A stretch of 64,000 nt of DNA from contig NC_134096.1 of assembly GCF_000715075.1 (NCBI RefSeq), positions 66,655,026 through 66,719,025 on the forward strand. Direction: 5' to 3'. Position numbers and translations under genes: made by a program. The DNA is from Nicotiana tabacum (Eukaryota; Streptophyta; Magnoliopsida; Solanales; Solanaceae). Shown here piece after piece: positions 12,243-25,155 of this stretch. Under the pieces are notes generated by a model. It searched no databases, was not told where the DNA came from, and was given only the letters and a program-made list of their open reading frames with translations. The first letter of the stretch is position 1. Every line of letters starts with the position of its first letter.

Positions 12243-12460
12243 CTTTTACCTTTACTATGTCATATGCCCCATCTGTATGAAGTGATTTGAGAAGCCAAAC
12301 AATTCTTTCTCTATACATGATTTTCTCAGGTAAATGTTTTACATTTTCTTCCTCCAAAGATGGTGGCAATTAGTAATGCTATGTGTTGCAGTTGAATCAA
12401 AGTATCCTTTAAAAAAAATGAATAGTCAATATCCTAAATGAGACCAAGAAATTGTTCATC
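12243..12460. other. Unassigned DNA between the LINE remnant and the gypsy nest
   Basis: It may be further degraded LINE sequence or host DNA. No motif decides between these. It ends in GTAAC (12461-12465), the left target duplication of element B. Confidence 0.35.
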
Positions 12461-12465
12461 GTAAC

Positions 12466-13041
12466 TGTTTAATCAAAAAATATAAATCTTGGTTCAACTA
12501 ATTAAATTTATATAAATGAGGATTAACCTTAGTTAACAATAATATCCCAAAGATGAAGTTCTCAGAAGTGCGATAAATACTACGTAGATATATCTTAATA
12601 GCAGCGGCAACACACAACTAATATTTAAGGAGTCAAAGAAAATAATGTAGCATTAAATATTGATGAATAACAATAAACGGCACTTAAGTAAATAGAATGA
12701 ATGAGTCACTCAAGAAAAGATGGAAACAGTGAATGTTCTTTCTCATAATGATGAGTGATGGATAATCCTTTGAATGCATGAGTTATTCTCGGATCCAGTG
12801 GAAAAGTGTAGACAAGAATCTTAGTGAAAAAGTTGTGTTTGTATACTTGCAATAAGATCAGATTCTCTCATCTAAAGTCAAACTGTATTTTACAAATGAA
12901 TATCACATGTCTCATATCATTGTGTCTCTTTCTATTTATAGGGAACATGTTCCTAAAAATTTTCTCTTTTATGTCTTATCTTGAAACTAGCCGTTATAAC
13001 TCTGTCAAGGGTGCTTTATCTCGACCTTGATCCTTGATGAC
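12466..13041 (-). repeat. Element B 3' LTR, outer part
   Basis: It matches 36311-36593 and then 51445 onward. It contains a minus-strand TATA box (CTATAAATAG, about 12931-12941). It is interrupted after ATGAC (13037-13041), where element A has inserted, and resumes at 24670. Confidence 0.92.
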
Positions 13042-14834
13042 TGTCACACCTCCTTTTTTCCGAGGGATAGGGAGTTTTTTCAATTTAAGTGACATTAATC
13101 GAAATGGAATTATTTATTTAATTCAGAGTCGCCACTTGGAATTAGTTATGGTGTCCCAAGGCACCGGTTTATTTTAAATCCCAAATCGAGAAAATTTGAC
13201 TCTATTTATGGTCTGCGAACATAGAAGACCAGATAAGGAATTCTGTTAACCCGGGAGAAGGTGTGAGGCACTCCCGAGTTTTGTGATTTTAGCACGGTCG
13301 CTTAACAATTAATATTTGGCCTAACTATCTGATTTATTACCTGTTTTGATCATATTGTGCATTTTACTCTTTACCGCTTTTAATTATTTAACTCAACCGC
13401 TTTTTAGTATTTATGGAGTTATTTTTGAACAAGCTACGATGTCATACACCTATCGTTTTGGTACACATTGCAAACCGCGCCACGTGAAACGTACCAGCGG
13501 TTCACAACGTGTTTATTTTAATTATTTTAAATTGTGGTCAAGTCGCGTGAAACGCGCACTTGAATTTGGAGTTACGTATCATGACTATGCCATGAGAACC
13601 ATACCCATAGTCACGATAATTTATTAAGACCCGCTAAAGCAACTAATATGCGCTTATGATTCTTCTTCCAAATTGGAATTTGATGTAAAGTCAAGATCAT
13701 GGATGATGGTATTACTGTGGAAGAATTGTGATTGAACCTTTTGTAATTAATATGTGTCAGTTACTTTTGTCATAGAGGAAATGGACAAGCTTTGGTATAT
13801 AACGGAAGTGGGCCAACTATTACTACTAAGAATTGGGCCTAAAAGAGATGACTCTCTTATGGCCCATACCAGTTAATTCATTCAAACTACAAGTATGCCC
13901 ACTCATTATTAAATCTTTAATTAAAATTTGGGGTCAATTCCATTATCAAATTTATGGGCAGTGCCGTTTTTCTCTCTCTTATTGTAACTAAATTACTCAT
14001 GTTTCCTTATTTTGTTATATATCAAACAGAAAATAATATTTGCAAAATAAACTCAAAATGAACCCACACAAGGCTTTTAATTTAACTCAGATAAATGGCA
14101 ATATCATATAGTAACATGCAAATCATAATCTGACCAAATTAAGTCTCGAATCAGTTCATTGAATAATCTAATCACAAAAAACACGTTTAGGTCCCAAAAC
14201 ATTTCTAAAGAGAGATGATAAAGAACAAACCTTTAAACTTAATTCGAACCTTGCTTGTCTAACAACTTCAAACTCGAAAATGAACAGGACCGCATACAAG
14301 CACCTCGATCGGGGCTCAAATGACCGGGAAAAACTCACCTTGAACGAACCTCTCTAAACTCAAACATTAGCTGGGTTTTGACGGTGGTGAAAACGAACAA
14401 TTTTGGATGGTTCATGTGGTGCGACGCAACTCGATTTTGGAAATGAACACTGCTGATTGTTTTGGTTGTTTCACGATCAGTTTCAGCTGGGTTTGGAGTT
14501 GTTTTGAGTGGTGCTTTTTGGTGGTTTGGGACTGGATTTTGGCTATTTTTTTTGGACTGTTTAGAAGCTGGAATTCGAGACCACCTGTGGGGTGTTTATG
14601 GCTAATATTTTTATGAAGGTGGAGACATGTGGGGGTTTGTGAGTGGGGACAAGCATGTGGGACAAAGGAAAGTAGAGTGAGGACAAAGTGTGGGGGGACA
14701 AGCATGTGGGATAAAGAAAAGTGGGGTGGGGACACGCGTGGGAAGATGGGAGCAGGAAAGATGGAGTGTAAAGTGATATATTGGTAAAATGAGTGGGGAA
14801 AAATTCAAGCATGGTCAAAAATTATGTTCTCACA
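13042..14834 (-). repeat. Element A 3' LTR (left, 1793 bp)
   Basis: It matches 23315-24669 along its length except for about 438 bp near 13605-14035 that the right LTR lacks. Small reading frames inside it (for example 14407-14616) are LTR sequence, not genes. The flanking gcatacccct at 14835 is the complement of the polypurine tract. Confidence 0.92.
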
Positions 14835-15619
14835 GCATACCCCTATTTGCTTGGAAACATGAAGAGTTTTCAGGCAAAGGAAAGATGAGCGATATGACTA
14901 ATATTTGGCTATACCATTATTCAGAAGGAAAGAGATAAGAGAAAAGAGTGCGACTGAGTCTTGGTTATGGACAACCTACATATACCGGGTTATAATGGAA
15001 TCAGGTCGTGTGTAGCTTAAGAAAAGTGATGGAATGATGAGTTGGAGAGTCGAGTGAGGTTCCCTCGAGGCTCCGGTCTGTGGTCCTGTTATTACATCAA
15101 AATCAAAAGAAACTAAACAAACCTATCAGCTATGAGTTACAAGATTTCTATTTATAAGTCTTCTAAAACTTGGTCTTGAGTCTTGACTGATTATTCATGC
15201 AGACTCTGATCTGAGCCTTGATGCTTACTAGTTGCAGGTGCTAGTTCATCTACGACTTCTTCTGAGCAAAACGGGAAATGTAAAGCTCGTAACTTCAGTC
15301 ATGTCTTGAGCAGTCCATATCTTTTCCATCTGCTTCTGCATTTGGATTCACTTTTTTTCCTTTTCTTTTCTTTATTCTGGATTGAGAATTATTCTTTTGG
15401 TCATCTTGAACCTTGTGTCTCGAGGTAAAATCTGCTCAGACACCAAAACAAACGAACAAAATTTTTCTGCCCCAGTTTTCCCTAGGAAAATTTCGTGAGT
15501 TATTGTAACAAAATTCTAAACTACTTCTTTATTGAAAGCATTAAAAAAAAATCGGGAATGGTGTACCCTGAAAAGATCATGATGATTTTTTGTGTTTTTT
15601 TTTGGATGGTGTTCCTTTA
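14835..15619 (-). other. Element A subterminal non-coding region
   Basis: It begins with a block (ttgcttggaaacatgaagag...ttttcaggcaaag) that recurs at the same place in elements C (38704) and D (59334), so it is a family-conserved segment next to the polypurine tract. No coding capacity. Confidence 0.7.
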
Positions 15620-16385
15620 TTGTCCAAAAGAATGTCTTAACTAAGGATTGGTGTACCTTATGTTAGGAAAATATGGCCAGGGAATGGTATACTCTATATT
15701 GGCAATGATATCAGGAAGTAGTGTACCATGCATTTAAGATCAAATCAACTAGGGAGTGGTATACCCTATGTTGGAGAACATATCTAGGGATTGGTGTACC
15801 CTATACTGGTAAGGAGATCAGGGATTGGTGTACCCTATACTGGTAAGAAAATATAATCAGGGGTTGGTACCCTATAATGATTTACTGAAAAGGAAATGTA
15901 ACCAGGGGTTGGTGTCCTGTATTACTAAAAAAGAAATATAACCAGGGGTTGGCGCAATCTATTACTGAAAAGGAAATGTAACCAGGGGATGACGCCTTGT
16001 ATTACTGAAAAAGAAATATAACCAGGGGTTAGCGCCCTGTATTACTGAAAAGGAAATGTAACCAGGGGTTGGCGCCCTGTATTACAGAAAAAAAAATGTA
16101 ACCAGGGGTTGGCGCCCTGTATTACTGAAAAGGAAATGTAACCAGGGGATGACGCCTTGTATTACTGAAAAGAAAATGTAACCAGGGGTTGGCGCCCTGT
16201 ATTTGGCGCCTTGCATTACTGAAAAGGAAATGTAACTAGGGGTTGGCGCCCTGTATTACTGAAAATGAAATATAACCAGGGAATGGTGCCCTGTATTACT
16301 GAAAAGGAAAGATAACTAGGGGTTGGCGCCCTGTATTATTGAAAAGGAAATGTAACCAGGGGTTGGCGCCCTGTATTACTGAAAA
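15620..16385. repeat. Element A minisatellite 1, about 40-bp unit
   Basis: A tandem array whose typical unit is about 40 bp (accaggggttggcgccctgt, then attactgaaaaggaaatgta). About 12 good copies lie between 15880 and 16385, with degenerate copies to the left. Each unit contains AGGG-N8-CCCT. Confidence 0.93.
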
Positions 16386-17215
16386 GAAAACTAGGGAGTG
16401 GAGACCCTATGTTGGAAAAGAGACTAGGGAGTGGAGACCCTATATCTAAAATAAAATCAACTAGGGAGTGGAGACCCTATGTTGGAAAGGGAGACTAGGG
16501 CGTGGAGACCCTATGTTGGAAAAGCGACTAGGGAGTGGAGACCCTATGTCTAAAATAAAATCAACTAGGGAGTGGAGACCCTATGTTGGCGACTAGGGAG
16601 TGAAGACTCTATGTCTAAAATAAAATCAACTAGGGAGTGGAGACCCTGTATTGGAAAAGCGACTAGCGAGTTGAGACCCTATATCTAAAATAAAATCAAC
16701 TAGGGAGTGGAGACCCTATGTTGGAAAAAAGACTAGGGAGTGGCGACCCTATGTCAAAAATAAAATCAACTACGGAGTGGAGACCCTATGTCTAAAATAA
16801 AATCAACTAGGGAGTGGAGACCCTATGTTGGAAAAACGACTAGGGAGTGGAGGCCCTATGTCTAAAATAACATCAACTAGGGAGTAGATACCCTATGTTG
16901 GAAAAGAACTAGGGATTGGAGACCCTGTGTTTAAAATAAAATCAACTAGGGAGTGGAGACCCTATGTTGGAAAATCAACTAGGGAGTGGAGACCCTATGT
17001 CTAAAATAAAATCAACTAGAAAGTGGAGACCCTATATTGGAAAAGATACTAGGGAGTGGAGACTCTATGTCTAAAATAAAATCAACTAGGGAGTGTAGAC
17101 CCTATGTTGGAAAAGCGACTAGGGAGTGGAGACCCTATGTCTAAAATAAAATTAACTAGGGAGTGGAGACTCTATGTTGGAAAATGCAACTAGGGATTGG
17201 AGACCCTATACTACC
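16386..17215. repeat. Element A minisatellite 2, about 70-bp composite unit
   Basis: Alternating 37- and 33-bp half-units that share actagggagtggagacccta and then differ (tgtctaaaataaaatca versus tgttggaaaagcg). About 12 composite copies. The half-unit again carries AGGG-N8-CCCT. Confidence 0.93.
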
Positions 17216-18880
17216 ATGATTTTGAACCTTTTTTTTTCTAAAAAGAGAATGAGTAAAATACGGGAAAGAAATTGGAGAAGACTTCCCTTTTGGAGTTGTT
17301 GTTGTTGCAAAGCTATTTCTAGCTCCCGCGATATTTCTTCTTGTTTTCTTTTTTATGGTTGCACCTATTTCTTGCAAGGTTGCTTTTGGATTGCACCTGT
17401 TTCCTGTTTTTCAAACAAAGAACAATTGTTAGTTTGAAACGGTGGTTGATTTTATGGACTTGAGTGTTTCAGTCACTTGATACCAACCCTACTTCTTTGA
17501 TGATAATTTCAACTGCAGCTGGTTGTTTCCTGAAAACCGATTTCATTTCTGGCCCCGGAGAATCTTCGGCTTTTTCAAAACTTTACCATGATGGTTGGTC
17601 GTGTGGGCTTAACCCTTTTCACCTTTATTTTGCCTTTGTGGGCATTTGACTTCTTTCTTCAAATTTTATCTTTAGAGTATTGGGGAACCTTTGGCTTTTC
17701 AAACTTTGCCAAGACGGTTAGCCACTTGAGATTTAACCTTTTCAACTTTATTTTGCCCTTGTAGACTCTTTCAATTTGATTTCCTCCTTTCGAGAGTTTT
17801 TGATTTCAAAGCATCAGCCACCATGGCCAGTCGGGATCGACTTGATGCCTCTGCCGATACTGGGTGCCTCTTTTGCATATTGGCTTGTATCAAACGAAAG
17901 CCCTATAAATTAGTCTTGCCATCCCTTCTTTGCCTTAGTTTTGGAACAAAGTTAGACCGAAATGGATTCAAATAAAAACAAACAATGGAATGGAAATTGA
18001 GTTTAAACAAGAGGTGTCCCTTTCGGGGAAAGGAAAGAAGGACTTATCTGGATTACATGTGGACTTCAATGAACATGACATGACTTTTGGACTAGATTCT
18101 TGATCTGTGTAAACCGTCCGACTCTCAGAAATTCATCACAACTTTTGCCTCAAAACCGAGAAACATTGCCCCGGATTGTGTCGATGTCAATGGCTGTGAG
18201 GAACCTTTTTTGATCAATGGTGCCCTTTGCGGGTTTTCAACAGTTGACTTCTCTCATTTCTCTTCTCACCGTCGCCTTATAGTGCTCTTTGTGAGTTTCA
18301 CTAAAAAGACACTGTCATTTTAATTTCTCTGCTTACCATCGCCTTACGGTGCCCGTGAAAGTTTTCACAAATAAGACCTTCTTATTTTATTTTTCTCATT
18401 TGATTGCATCATATCCAAAGTAACTGTATCCTCCTATTTTGAACCTCTTAGCCGATTGATCAGAAGAACTTGAACTAGATTTGGGGTAAAAAGAATTTAG
18501 ATTGTATTACAACTTTGGAACCTTTCAGGCGAAACCATCGTTGAACCATTATAACATCTGCCCCAGTTTCACTTTTGGGGGAATTTGAATTTTATTTTGG
18601 TGTGACTGAAGCCCAGAGAGAGGCTGCCTACATATCCTTTCGGAATCAAGTCAAACGTAGTTCAATGTAACAATTTTTTTATTTGTTTGTTTTTGTTTTG
18701 TTTTGTTTTGTTTTATCTTGCTTTTTCCTTTTTGTTTTAGATTTTCATTCATTTTTTTTCAATAATAACTTCCAAGTTCCAAAGAGGGTAATAAAAAAAA
18801 TACTAAAAAAAATAAAAAATAAAAATAATAATAATAAAGGGAACCGACTCAAAGGGTTTGCAAAAGGTTGATCGTACTTG
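17216..18880 (-). other. Element A spacer between minisatellite and pol stub
   Basis: Non-coding sequence with close counterparts in C (about 41550-42870) and D (about 61890-63044), including ccatcgccttacggtgccc-type short repeats and a T-rich stretch at 18670-18770. Reading frames here are short and not conserved between copies. Confidence 0.7.
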
Positions 18881-18940
18881 GATAGTGAGAAAGAAAGCCT
18901 TCTTCATCCCAACCGGAGAACATTAATGTTATATAGAGGA

Positions 18941-19206
18941 TCAAACATAATACCTTTTGATTGCACCTGCGTTGATAGTTGTTTCAGGGATATTTCCTTC
19001 GATATTTTCCAAGTACAACACTCTCTTTGGCAGTACTTTCGTTACAATGTATGGACCTTTTGACATTTTTGATTCTTTATTTTATTTAAAATTATCTTCA
19101 TTGCATTTTGATTTTTGATTCATTATTTCAAAGTCTGACAACGTTTTAGGATCTGGGCCTGAAGTTCGTAGGCATGTCATGTCATCAAAATCTGCATTTA
19201 ACAGAA
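18941..19206 (-). pseudogene. Element A pol stub: pre-RT segment fused to integrase C-terminal tail
   Basis: On the minus strand, directly after an intron-like acceptor (pyrimidine tract then CAG at 19209-19207), a frame reads LLNADFDDMTCLRTSGPDPK and then, after one in-frame stop, KGPYIVTKVLPKRVLYLEN, ending at TGA 18943-18941. In related gypsy elements the first part lies just N-terminal to RT and the second is the extreme C-terminus of integrase. RT, RNase H and the integrase core are missing between them, and the join keeps the frame. It cannot work as an enzyme. Confidence 0.8.
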
Positions 19207-19424
19207 CTGAAAAGAGAATAAGAAAAGTGACAAGTTTAAGAAAAGAGACATTCCTAGATAATGAAATATTTATTTCAATTGATTTTTTTTAATTTTAAAG
19301 ATAGAAAGGTTTACATCGGAAAGTAAAACAACAAAGTTAAACATCCGAATCACACCCTGAAATAATCTGAAAGCGAAAAGGATAGCAAGACCGGCTACCG
19401 AGACTCTTGTCTGATAGGGAACTT

Positions 19425-21307
19425 TCAGGTTTGGTGACTGTTTTTTGGCTTTTCTTCTATCTCGGCAATGGCTGCAATAGCCTTCAGTGTCAGATCAAAT
19501 TCCTTATCTTCATAAATCATTCCGACTACTGGCCCAGTGTTGTGAGCAGGCAAGGGATTGTTTCTCACATCATGAGCCTCCCCGTCTTGAAGAACTATTG
19601 CCTTGACTTCGATGAGGTCTTCCACTGCTCTTTTGAGAGTCCAACAATCTTCAGTATCATGTCCCACTACTCCAGAGTGGTATTCACATCTAGCATCAGC
19701 TCGGTGCGAGGGGGACTCGGGGTTTGGTTAGTTCGGGGCCACTTGCTGCAGCAGGCCTAACCTGACTAGCTTTTGGAATAAGCTAGAGTATGATTCACCA
19801 ATAGGGGTGAACTAATTCCTTCTTAGGGGCTTTCTTGGGTGAGGATTGTATTGGGAAACATTTGGTTGGGGATTATATGGAGCTTGGTAGGGACGAGCAT
19901 TTTCGGGAGGTGGAGCTCGGTCTTGTGTATAATATTGTGGTCGCGTGTAAGATTGCGCGTTCATCACCGCATAGGGAGGCAGTGCCACGACATAAGGAGC
20001 ATCTTGGTGGGGATAATAGTGTTGTGGGACCTCATAAAGCATATATGATTGGTTGAATGCCCCGCAATCCCCACTCGAGCTGGAAGCCATCATGGCTCTA
20101 TCTTCTCTCCCGTTTCTATTCATCAAACCCCCCTAACTATTCTGAATGGCCTGTGATGCGGCCTTAAAAGCAGCTCGACTCAAGATTCGGCCCGTTTTCA
20201 AACCATTTTCGACCATCTCCCCAATTTGGATAGCCTTAGCGAATGGTCTACCCATAGCAGACATCATGTTCTGGAAATAATCTGGCTCTTGAGCCTCTAG
20301 AAAAACAGTGATCAATTCATGATTATCCATGGGTGGCTTAACTCTAGCCGTTTGCTCCCTCCACTTGATGGCATACTCCCTAAAGCTTTCCGTTGGCTTT
20401 TTCTTCATATTGGACATGGAATTGCGATCTGGCACAATATCAATGTTGTATTGAAATTATTTGACGAAGGCCTGGGCCATGTCGTCCCAGACATACCAGT
20501 GAGAGATATCTTGGTCAATGAACCATTCGGAGGCTACCCCCACAAGACTTTACCCAAAATAAACCATAAGTAATTCTTCTTTTCCACCCGCACCCTCAAC
20601 TGGTTGCAGTACCTTTTCAAGTGGACGATAGGGTCGTCGTGTCCATCATATTTCTCAAATTTTGGAGTCTTGAACCCTGGTGGCAAATGGATGTGATGGA
20701 ACATGCATAGATCACTGAATGAAACACTTTTGTGTCCACCTAGTCCTTGTATGTTCTTTATGTTCTGTTTAAGACTTTTTATTTTTCTGGCCATCTCATC
20801 CAGCTCAACCGAGGTAGGCTTTTCAGTTTCCACTGATGACTCGTACTGAGGAGTCTGATTGTATGGAGTCGAGACCCTAAAAGCCATATTTGGAGAGTAG
20901 TATTGGCCATCATAAGCATGAGGTGGTGGCTCGTTGTTTGGCCTCGTCACAGGAGGTAGTGGCAGGATTGTATATACCGGCGCGCCAGACACGACGAGAG
21001 GGGTGTTCCTGACCGGTGCGACTGGAGGTCGCATATTAGAGGTACAAGGGGTAGCATGAAGACTGTAGTTTGGCACATACCCTGGTGGTAGAATGTGATC
21101 GCTCACTGCATGGAGCGGTGGTTGAGTAGCTCGGGGTACGGTAGAAGTTCCCTCTGAGGGGCTATGGGGTGGAGGATGACTGAAAACCCAAGCTTGATAT
21201 ACATCAGACAGTTTTTGTCTCAATTTTCTTATTTCCTTCGACTCTTGCTCAACTGACGAACCTTGGGGATTGTCACTGACTAACTCGATTTCATCACTGT
21301 TATCCAT
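19425..21307 (-). pseudogene. gag: Element A gag, one frameshift and several stops
   Basis: The likely ATG is 21307-21305 (MDNSDEIELVSDN). A proline-rich N-terminal part is followed by the gag core (KSVSFSDLCMFHHIHLPPGF, FEKYDGHDDP, LKRYCNQLRV) in one frame to 20534. A frameshift near 20570 moves to a second frame carrying NSMSNMKKKPTESFREYAIK and EAQEPDYFQNMMSAMGRPFA. That second frame, after in-frame stops near 20130 and 19812, ends with a zinc-knuckle-like segment (ARCEYHSGVVGHDTEDCW) and NNPLPAHNTGPVVGMIYED. Gag would form the particle that packages element RNA. It is the only nearly full-length protein region in A. Confidence 0.9.
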
Positions 21308-21361
21308 TACTACCGTTCCCTTTGATCTGGTGAAGTAATGATGTGTTGCGAGTTTCAGCAC

Positions 21362-23314
21362 AAACCAACCACCTTAAGCTTACTATATAAGAGAGAGCAA
21401 ACATGTTAGGGTTAGGCACTTTATAGATATGAATCACACGTAATATGCCACGCTCCTAAAATTATCACCATTTTTTTCTTTTCACCCACGCCTCATTTTG
21501 ATCCCTCATCTTAGAATCGTTGAAAAATATTTTGATCGAACATTTTGTGGGTTGCCTACGTATCATGTCGCCGCATGAATCAGATCATTACGTAGTTCAG
21601 GGAAAGATCATGAATAAACTAACCATTTTTTTCCTTTATTATTTCTACTCATATACAAAACAGACCACTAAAGCTTCTAAAATGGGAATTATTTTTGAAT
21701 TTTGAATTATTATTTTTATTTTATGTTTTTTGGAGAAATTTTTGAAAGAATAACTTTTTTAAGAATAAAAAAATATTTTTGGATTTTGATTTTTTCAAAT
21801 ATTGTTTTATGTTTTTTTTGGGAACTTTTGAAAGAAAGACTTCTAAAGAAGAAGAAAAATACTTTTGATTTGATTTGATTTTCTTTTTTGGATGAAAGAT
21901 TTCGGAAAAGAAGAAAAAATATTTTTGGATTTGATTTTTTTTTTGAATTTTCTAAGGAAAGAATTCTTAGAAGGGGGCCGGAACCGATGAGATTTGCCTA
22001 CATATCTCACATCCGGTGAGAATTAGACCCGCATAGTTCGCTCAAATCAGGAATAAAGTAAATAAACTAACTTGTTTTTACTCATATACAAATAATCTCA
22101 TAAAAGCTCCTAACAAGGAAAATATTTTGGATTTTTTTTGGATTTTTTTTTTGATTTTTTTTTTGTTTAAAGAAAACTTCAAAAGATTCTTTTTGATTTT
22201 CCTTTATTTTTTGGGATTCTTCGAAAGAAAGACTTTTAAATTTTTTTTTTTTTTTGGATTTGCATTTTTTTTTTTGTAAATTTAAAAAGACTAGAAAATA
22301 TTTTTTTTGGATTTTAAATTTTTTTTTTGAATTTTGGGAGAAAGACTTTTTTTTTTAAAAAGGAAGAAATTAATTTTGAATTTTTGGATTTGACGTTTCA
22401 AAGAAAGACTTCTAAAGAAGGAATTAAAGAAAAAATATATTTTTTAGATTTTTGAAAATTGGGGGCCGGAATCGATGAGATTTGCCTACGTATCTCATAT
22501 CCGGTGAGAATCAGACCCGCGTAGTTCGCTCAAAATAAATAAACAAAAATATTTTGAAAATTGTGATTTTACAAATTAGAACCCTTCAAAAGTTTTTTTT
22601 AAAATGGGAACTTTATGAAAACGTGGAGGAAAATTTCTCTTTCTCTCTCCTCGGTCCAATCAACCTATCCTACAGCCGATCAACATTTGAGTAAAGCCTA
22701 CCAAATAATGTTACATATAGCACAGAAAAATGAACATGTTGGTCTTAACAAGGTACCTATCCTAAAACAGAATCCGGAGCCCTATGCCGAGTGTTGTTAA
22801 GTCAAATGCACATGATGCAAATAAAGCGAACCTATTAGGGAGAGATATCCGGCATGAGGTTTATTCTTCTAGGTTTAAAAATCCTAAAAGAGATGGTATC
22901 TAGACCTGGCTTACCCGGGCGGACAACCCGAGCCGAGGAGCGTGAAGCGTCACTAGTAGTAGAACAATACTATCTAGCTAACGACTCTCTCGCCTAAACA
23001 TGTGTGACTAAATCCTTCACCAGAAACTAGTAGGCTAACTGGTTTGATCTCAAGACAAAAATTTTGTGATGCTGGTAGGCAAACACAACATAACTAACTA
23101 TCAGAAGACTCAGTGGGAAGAAGGGTTTCGTAACAGTTCTATATACAGTTCAAGCAATATCAAAGCGGTAAAAAGAGGCATTTAGCACATTAGGCTCAAA
23201 CACGTAAAAAATCAGATAATAAATAAAAGCCAGGTATAACAGTTATTCTAAGCTCGAATTCTGAACCCTGAACCAGAAGTTTTGGGTTCTTGTCCCCAGC
23301 AGAGTCGCCAGAGC
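21362..23314 (-). other. Element A 5' leader with primer-binding site
   Basis: About 2 kb between the 5' LTR and gag. It holds poly-T/poly-A rich stretches (21700-22440) and two copies of a block with ggggccgga...gatgagatttgcctac (about 21975 and 22461), each able to form an imperfect GAGAT/ATCTC hairpin. A related block at 21541-21595 contains inverted CTACGTA/TACGTAG. The primer-binding site (minus-strand TGGCGACTCTGCTGGGGAC, 23310-23292) lies four bases inside the LTR. Confidence 0.8.
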
Positions 23315-24669
23315 TGTCACACCTCTTTTTTTCCGAGAGATAGGGAGTTTTTTCAATTTAAGTGACATTAATCGAAATGAGATTATTTATTTAATTCAGA
23401 GTCACCACTTGGAATAAGTTATGGTGTCCCAAGTCACCGGTTTATTTTAAATCCCAAATCGAGAAAATTTGATTCTATTTATGGTCTGCGAACACAGAAG
23501 ACCAGGTAAGGAATTCTGTTAATCCGGGAGAAGGTGTGAGGCACTCCCGAGTTTCGTGGTTTTAGCACGGTCTCTTAATAATTAATACTTAGCCTAATTA
23601 TCTGATTAATTACCTGTTTTGATCCTATTGTGCATTTTACTCTTTACCGCTTTTAATTATTTAACTCAATCGCTTTTTAGTATTTATGAAGTTATTTTTG
23701 AACCAGCTACGATGTCATACACTTATCATTTTTGTACACATTGCAAACTGTGCCACGTGAAACGCACCCGCGATTCACAACGTGTTTATTTTAATTATTT
23801 CAAGTTATGGTCAAGTCGCGTGAAACGCACACTTGAATTTGGATTTACGTATCATGACTATGCTACGGGAACAATATTTGCAAAATAAACTCAAAATGAA
23901 CCCACACAAGGCTTTTAATTTAACTCAGATAAATGGCAATATCATAAAGTAACATGCAAATCATAATCTGGCCAAATCAAGTCTCGAATCAGTTCATTGA
24001 ATAATCTAATCACAAAGAACACGTTTAGGTCCCAAAATATTTCTAAAGAGAGATGATAAAGAATAGACCCTTAAACTTAATTCGAACCTTGCTTGTCTAA
24101 CAACTTGAAACTCGAAAATGAACAGGACCGCATACAAGCACCTCGACCGGGGCTCAAATGACATGGAAAAACTCACCTTGAACGAACCTCTCTAAACTCG
24201 AACATCATCTGGGCTTTGACGGTGGTGGAAACGAACAATTTTGGATGGTTCATGTGGTGTGACGCAGCTCGATTTTGGAAATGAACACTGCTGCATTTTT
24301 TTGGTTGTTTCACGGTCAGTTTCAGCTGGTTTTGGGGTTGTTTTGGGTGGTGCTTTGTGGTGGTTTGGGACTGGATTTTGTCCGGTTTTTTGGACTGTTT
24401 TGAAGCTGGAATTCGAGACCACCCGTAGGGTGTTCATGGCTGATATTTTTATGAAGGAGGAGACATGTGGGGGTTATGAGTGGGTACAAGCATGGGAAAT
24501 AAGGGAAAGTGGAGTGGGGACAAAGTGTGGGGGGACAAGCATGAGGGACAAAGAAAGTGGGTGGAGACATGCGTGGGAAGATTGGATCGGGAAAGATGGA
24601 GTGAGAAGTGAGATATTGGTAAGATGAGCGGGAAAATATTCACGCATGGTCAAAAATTAGGTGCTCACA
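23315..24669 (-). repeat. Element A 5' LTR (right, 1355 bp)
   Basis: It matches the left LTR but lacks about 438 bp (junction at gggaac/aatatttgc, about 23870). Followed by the ATGAC duplication and then the rest of element B's LTR. Confidence 0.92.
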
Positions 24670-24811
24670 ATGACTCTTCGGCTTCAGTCTTTGCTGACTC
24701 TTCGACCACGGACATCACCGTTCTTAGATTACTTCGACAAGTGACAGTTGGGAACATTCCACCAATACTATATTGACTTAAGTATTCTAAAGATAGATTT
24801 TGACTCATACA
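24670..24811 (-). repeat. Element B 3' LTR, inner part
   Basis: It continues the LTR broken by element A (tcttcggcttcag...) and ends at cataca. The adjacent plus-strand sequence gttagtccctccgctt is the complement of B's polypurine tract. Confidence 0.9.
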
Positions 24812-25155
24812 GTTAGTCCCTCCGCTTATTGAAGCAGCCTTCGCGGACGGGTTTGATGAGCGGATCATGTTGGTGGTGGTCGAGCTAATCAAGCGGACTA
24901 CAGAGGCGTGGTTGTTGCGACGAGCAGGTAACGTGGCCCTCTATGGGCCGCACATTTCAAATGCTTCGAATTCCATGGGCAATTTGCTGGAGTTATGTTG
25001 TCCATGAGTTCGGATGACGTCATGAAGTCATGCATCATTATGATGCATATTCCTGATGTGTCGCTTTGTTTCGCGTGTGACCTTTGATTAGACTTCCCGC
25101 TTTGGTTCTGGTACCAATCATGATGAGCCATTTTTGGTTTCGGTGCCATGACCTT

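Larger units (their letters stand above)
13042..24669 (-). mobile_element. Element A: gag-only gypsy derivative (non-autonomous, TR-GAG-like)
   Basis: 11.6 kb, TGTCACACCT...GCTCACA on the plus strand, flanked by perfect ATGAC duplications (13037-13041 and 24670-24674). It is oriented on the minus strand: the primer-binding site TGGCGACTCTGCTGGGGAC lies at 23310-23292 beside the right LTR. The interior holds, in minus-strand order, a long leader, gag, an intron-like stretch, a pre-RT/integrase-tail stub, a spacer, two minisatellite arrays and the 3' LTR. Protease, RT, RNase H and the integrase core are absent, so any movement needed enzymes from a relative. Confidence 0.92.

Noticed and set aside
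15880..17215. Regular short repeats resembling a CRISPR array
   Set aside because: The intervening bases are themselves repeated, the array lies inside an LTR retrotransposon of a plant genome, and no cas genes are present. It is a minisatellite.
24241..24627. 128-codon plus-strand frame in element A's right LTR
   Set aside because: It lies wholly in the LTR, and the matching frame in the left LTR (14407-14616) is much shorter; not conserved as protein.
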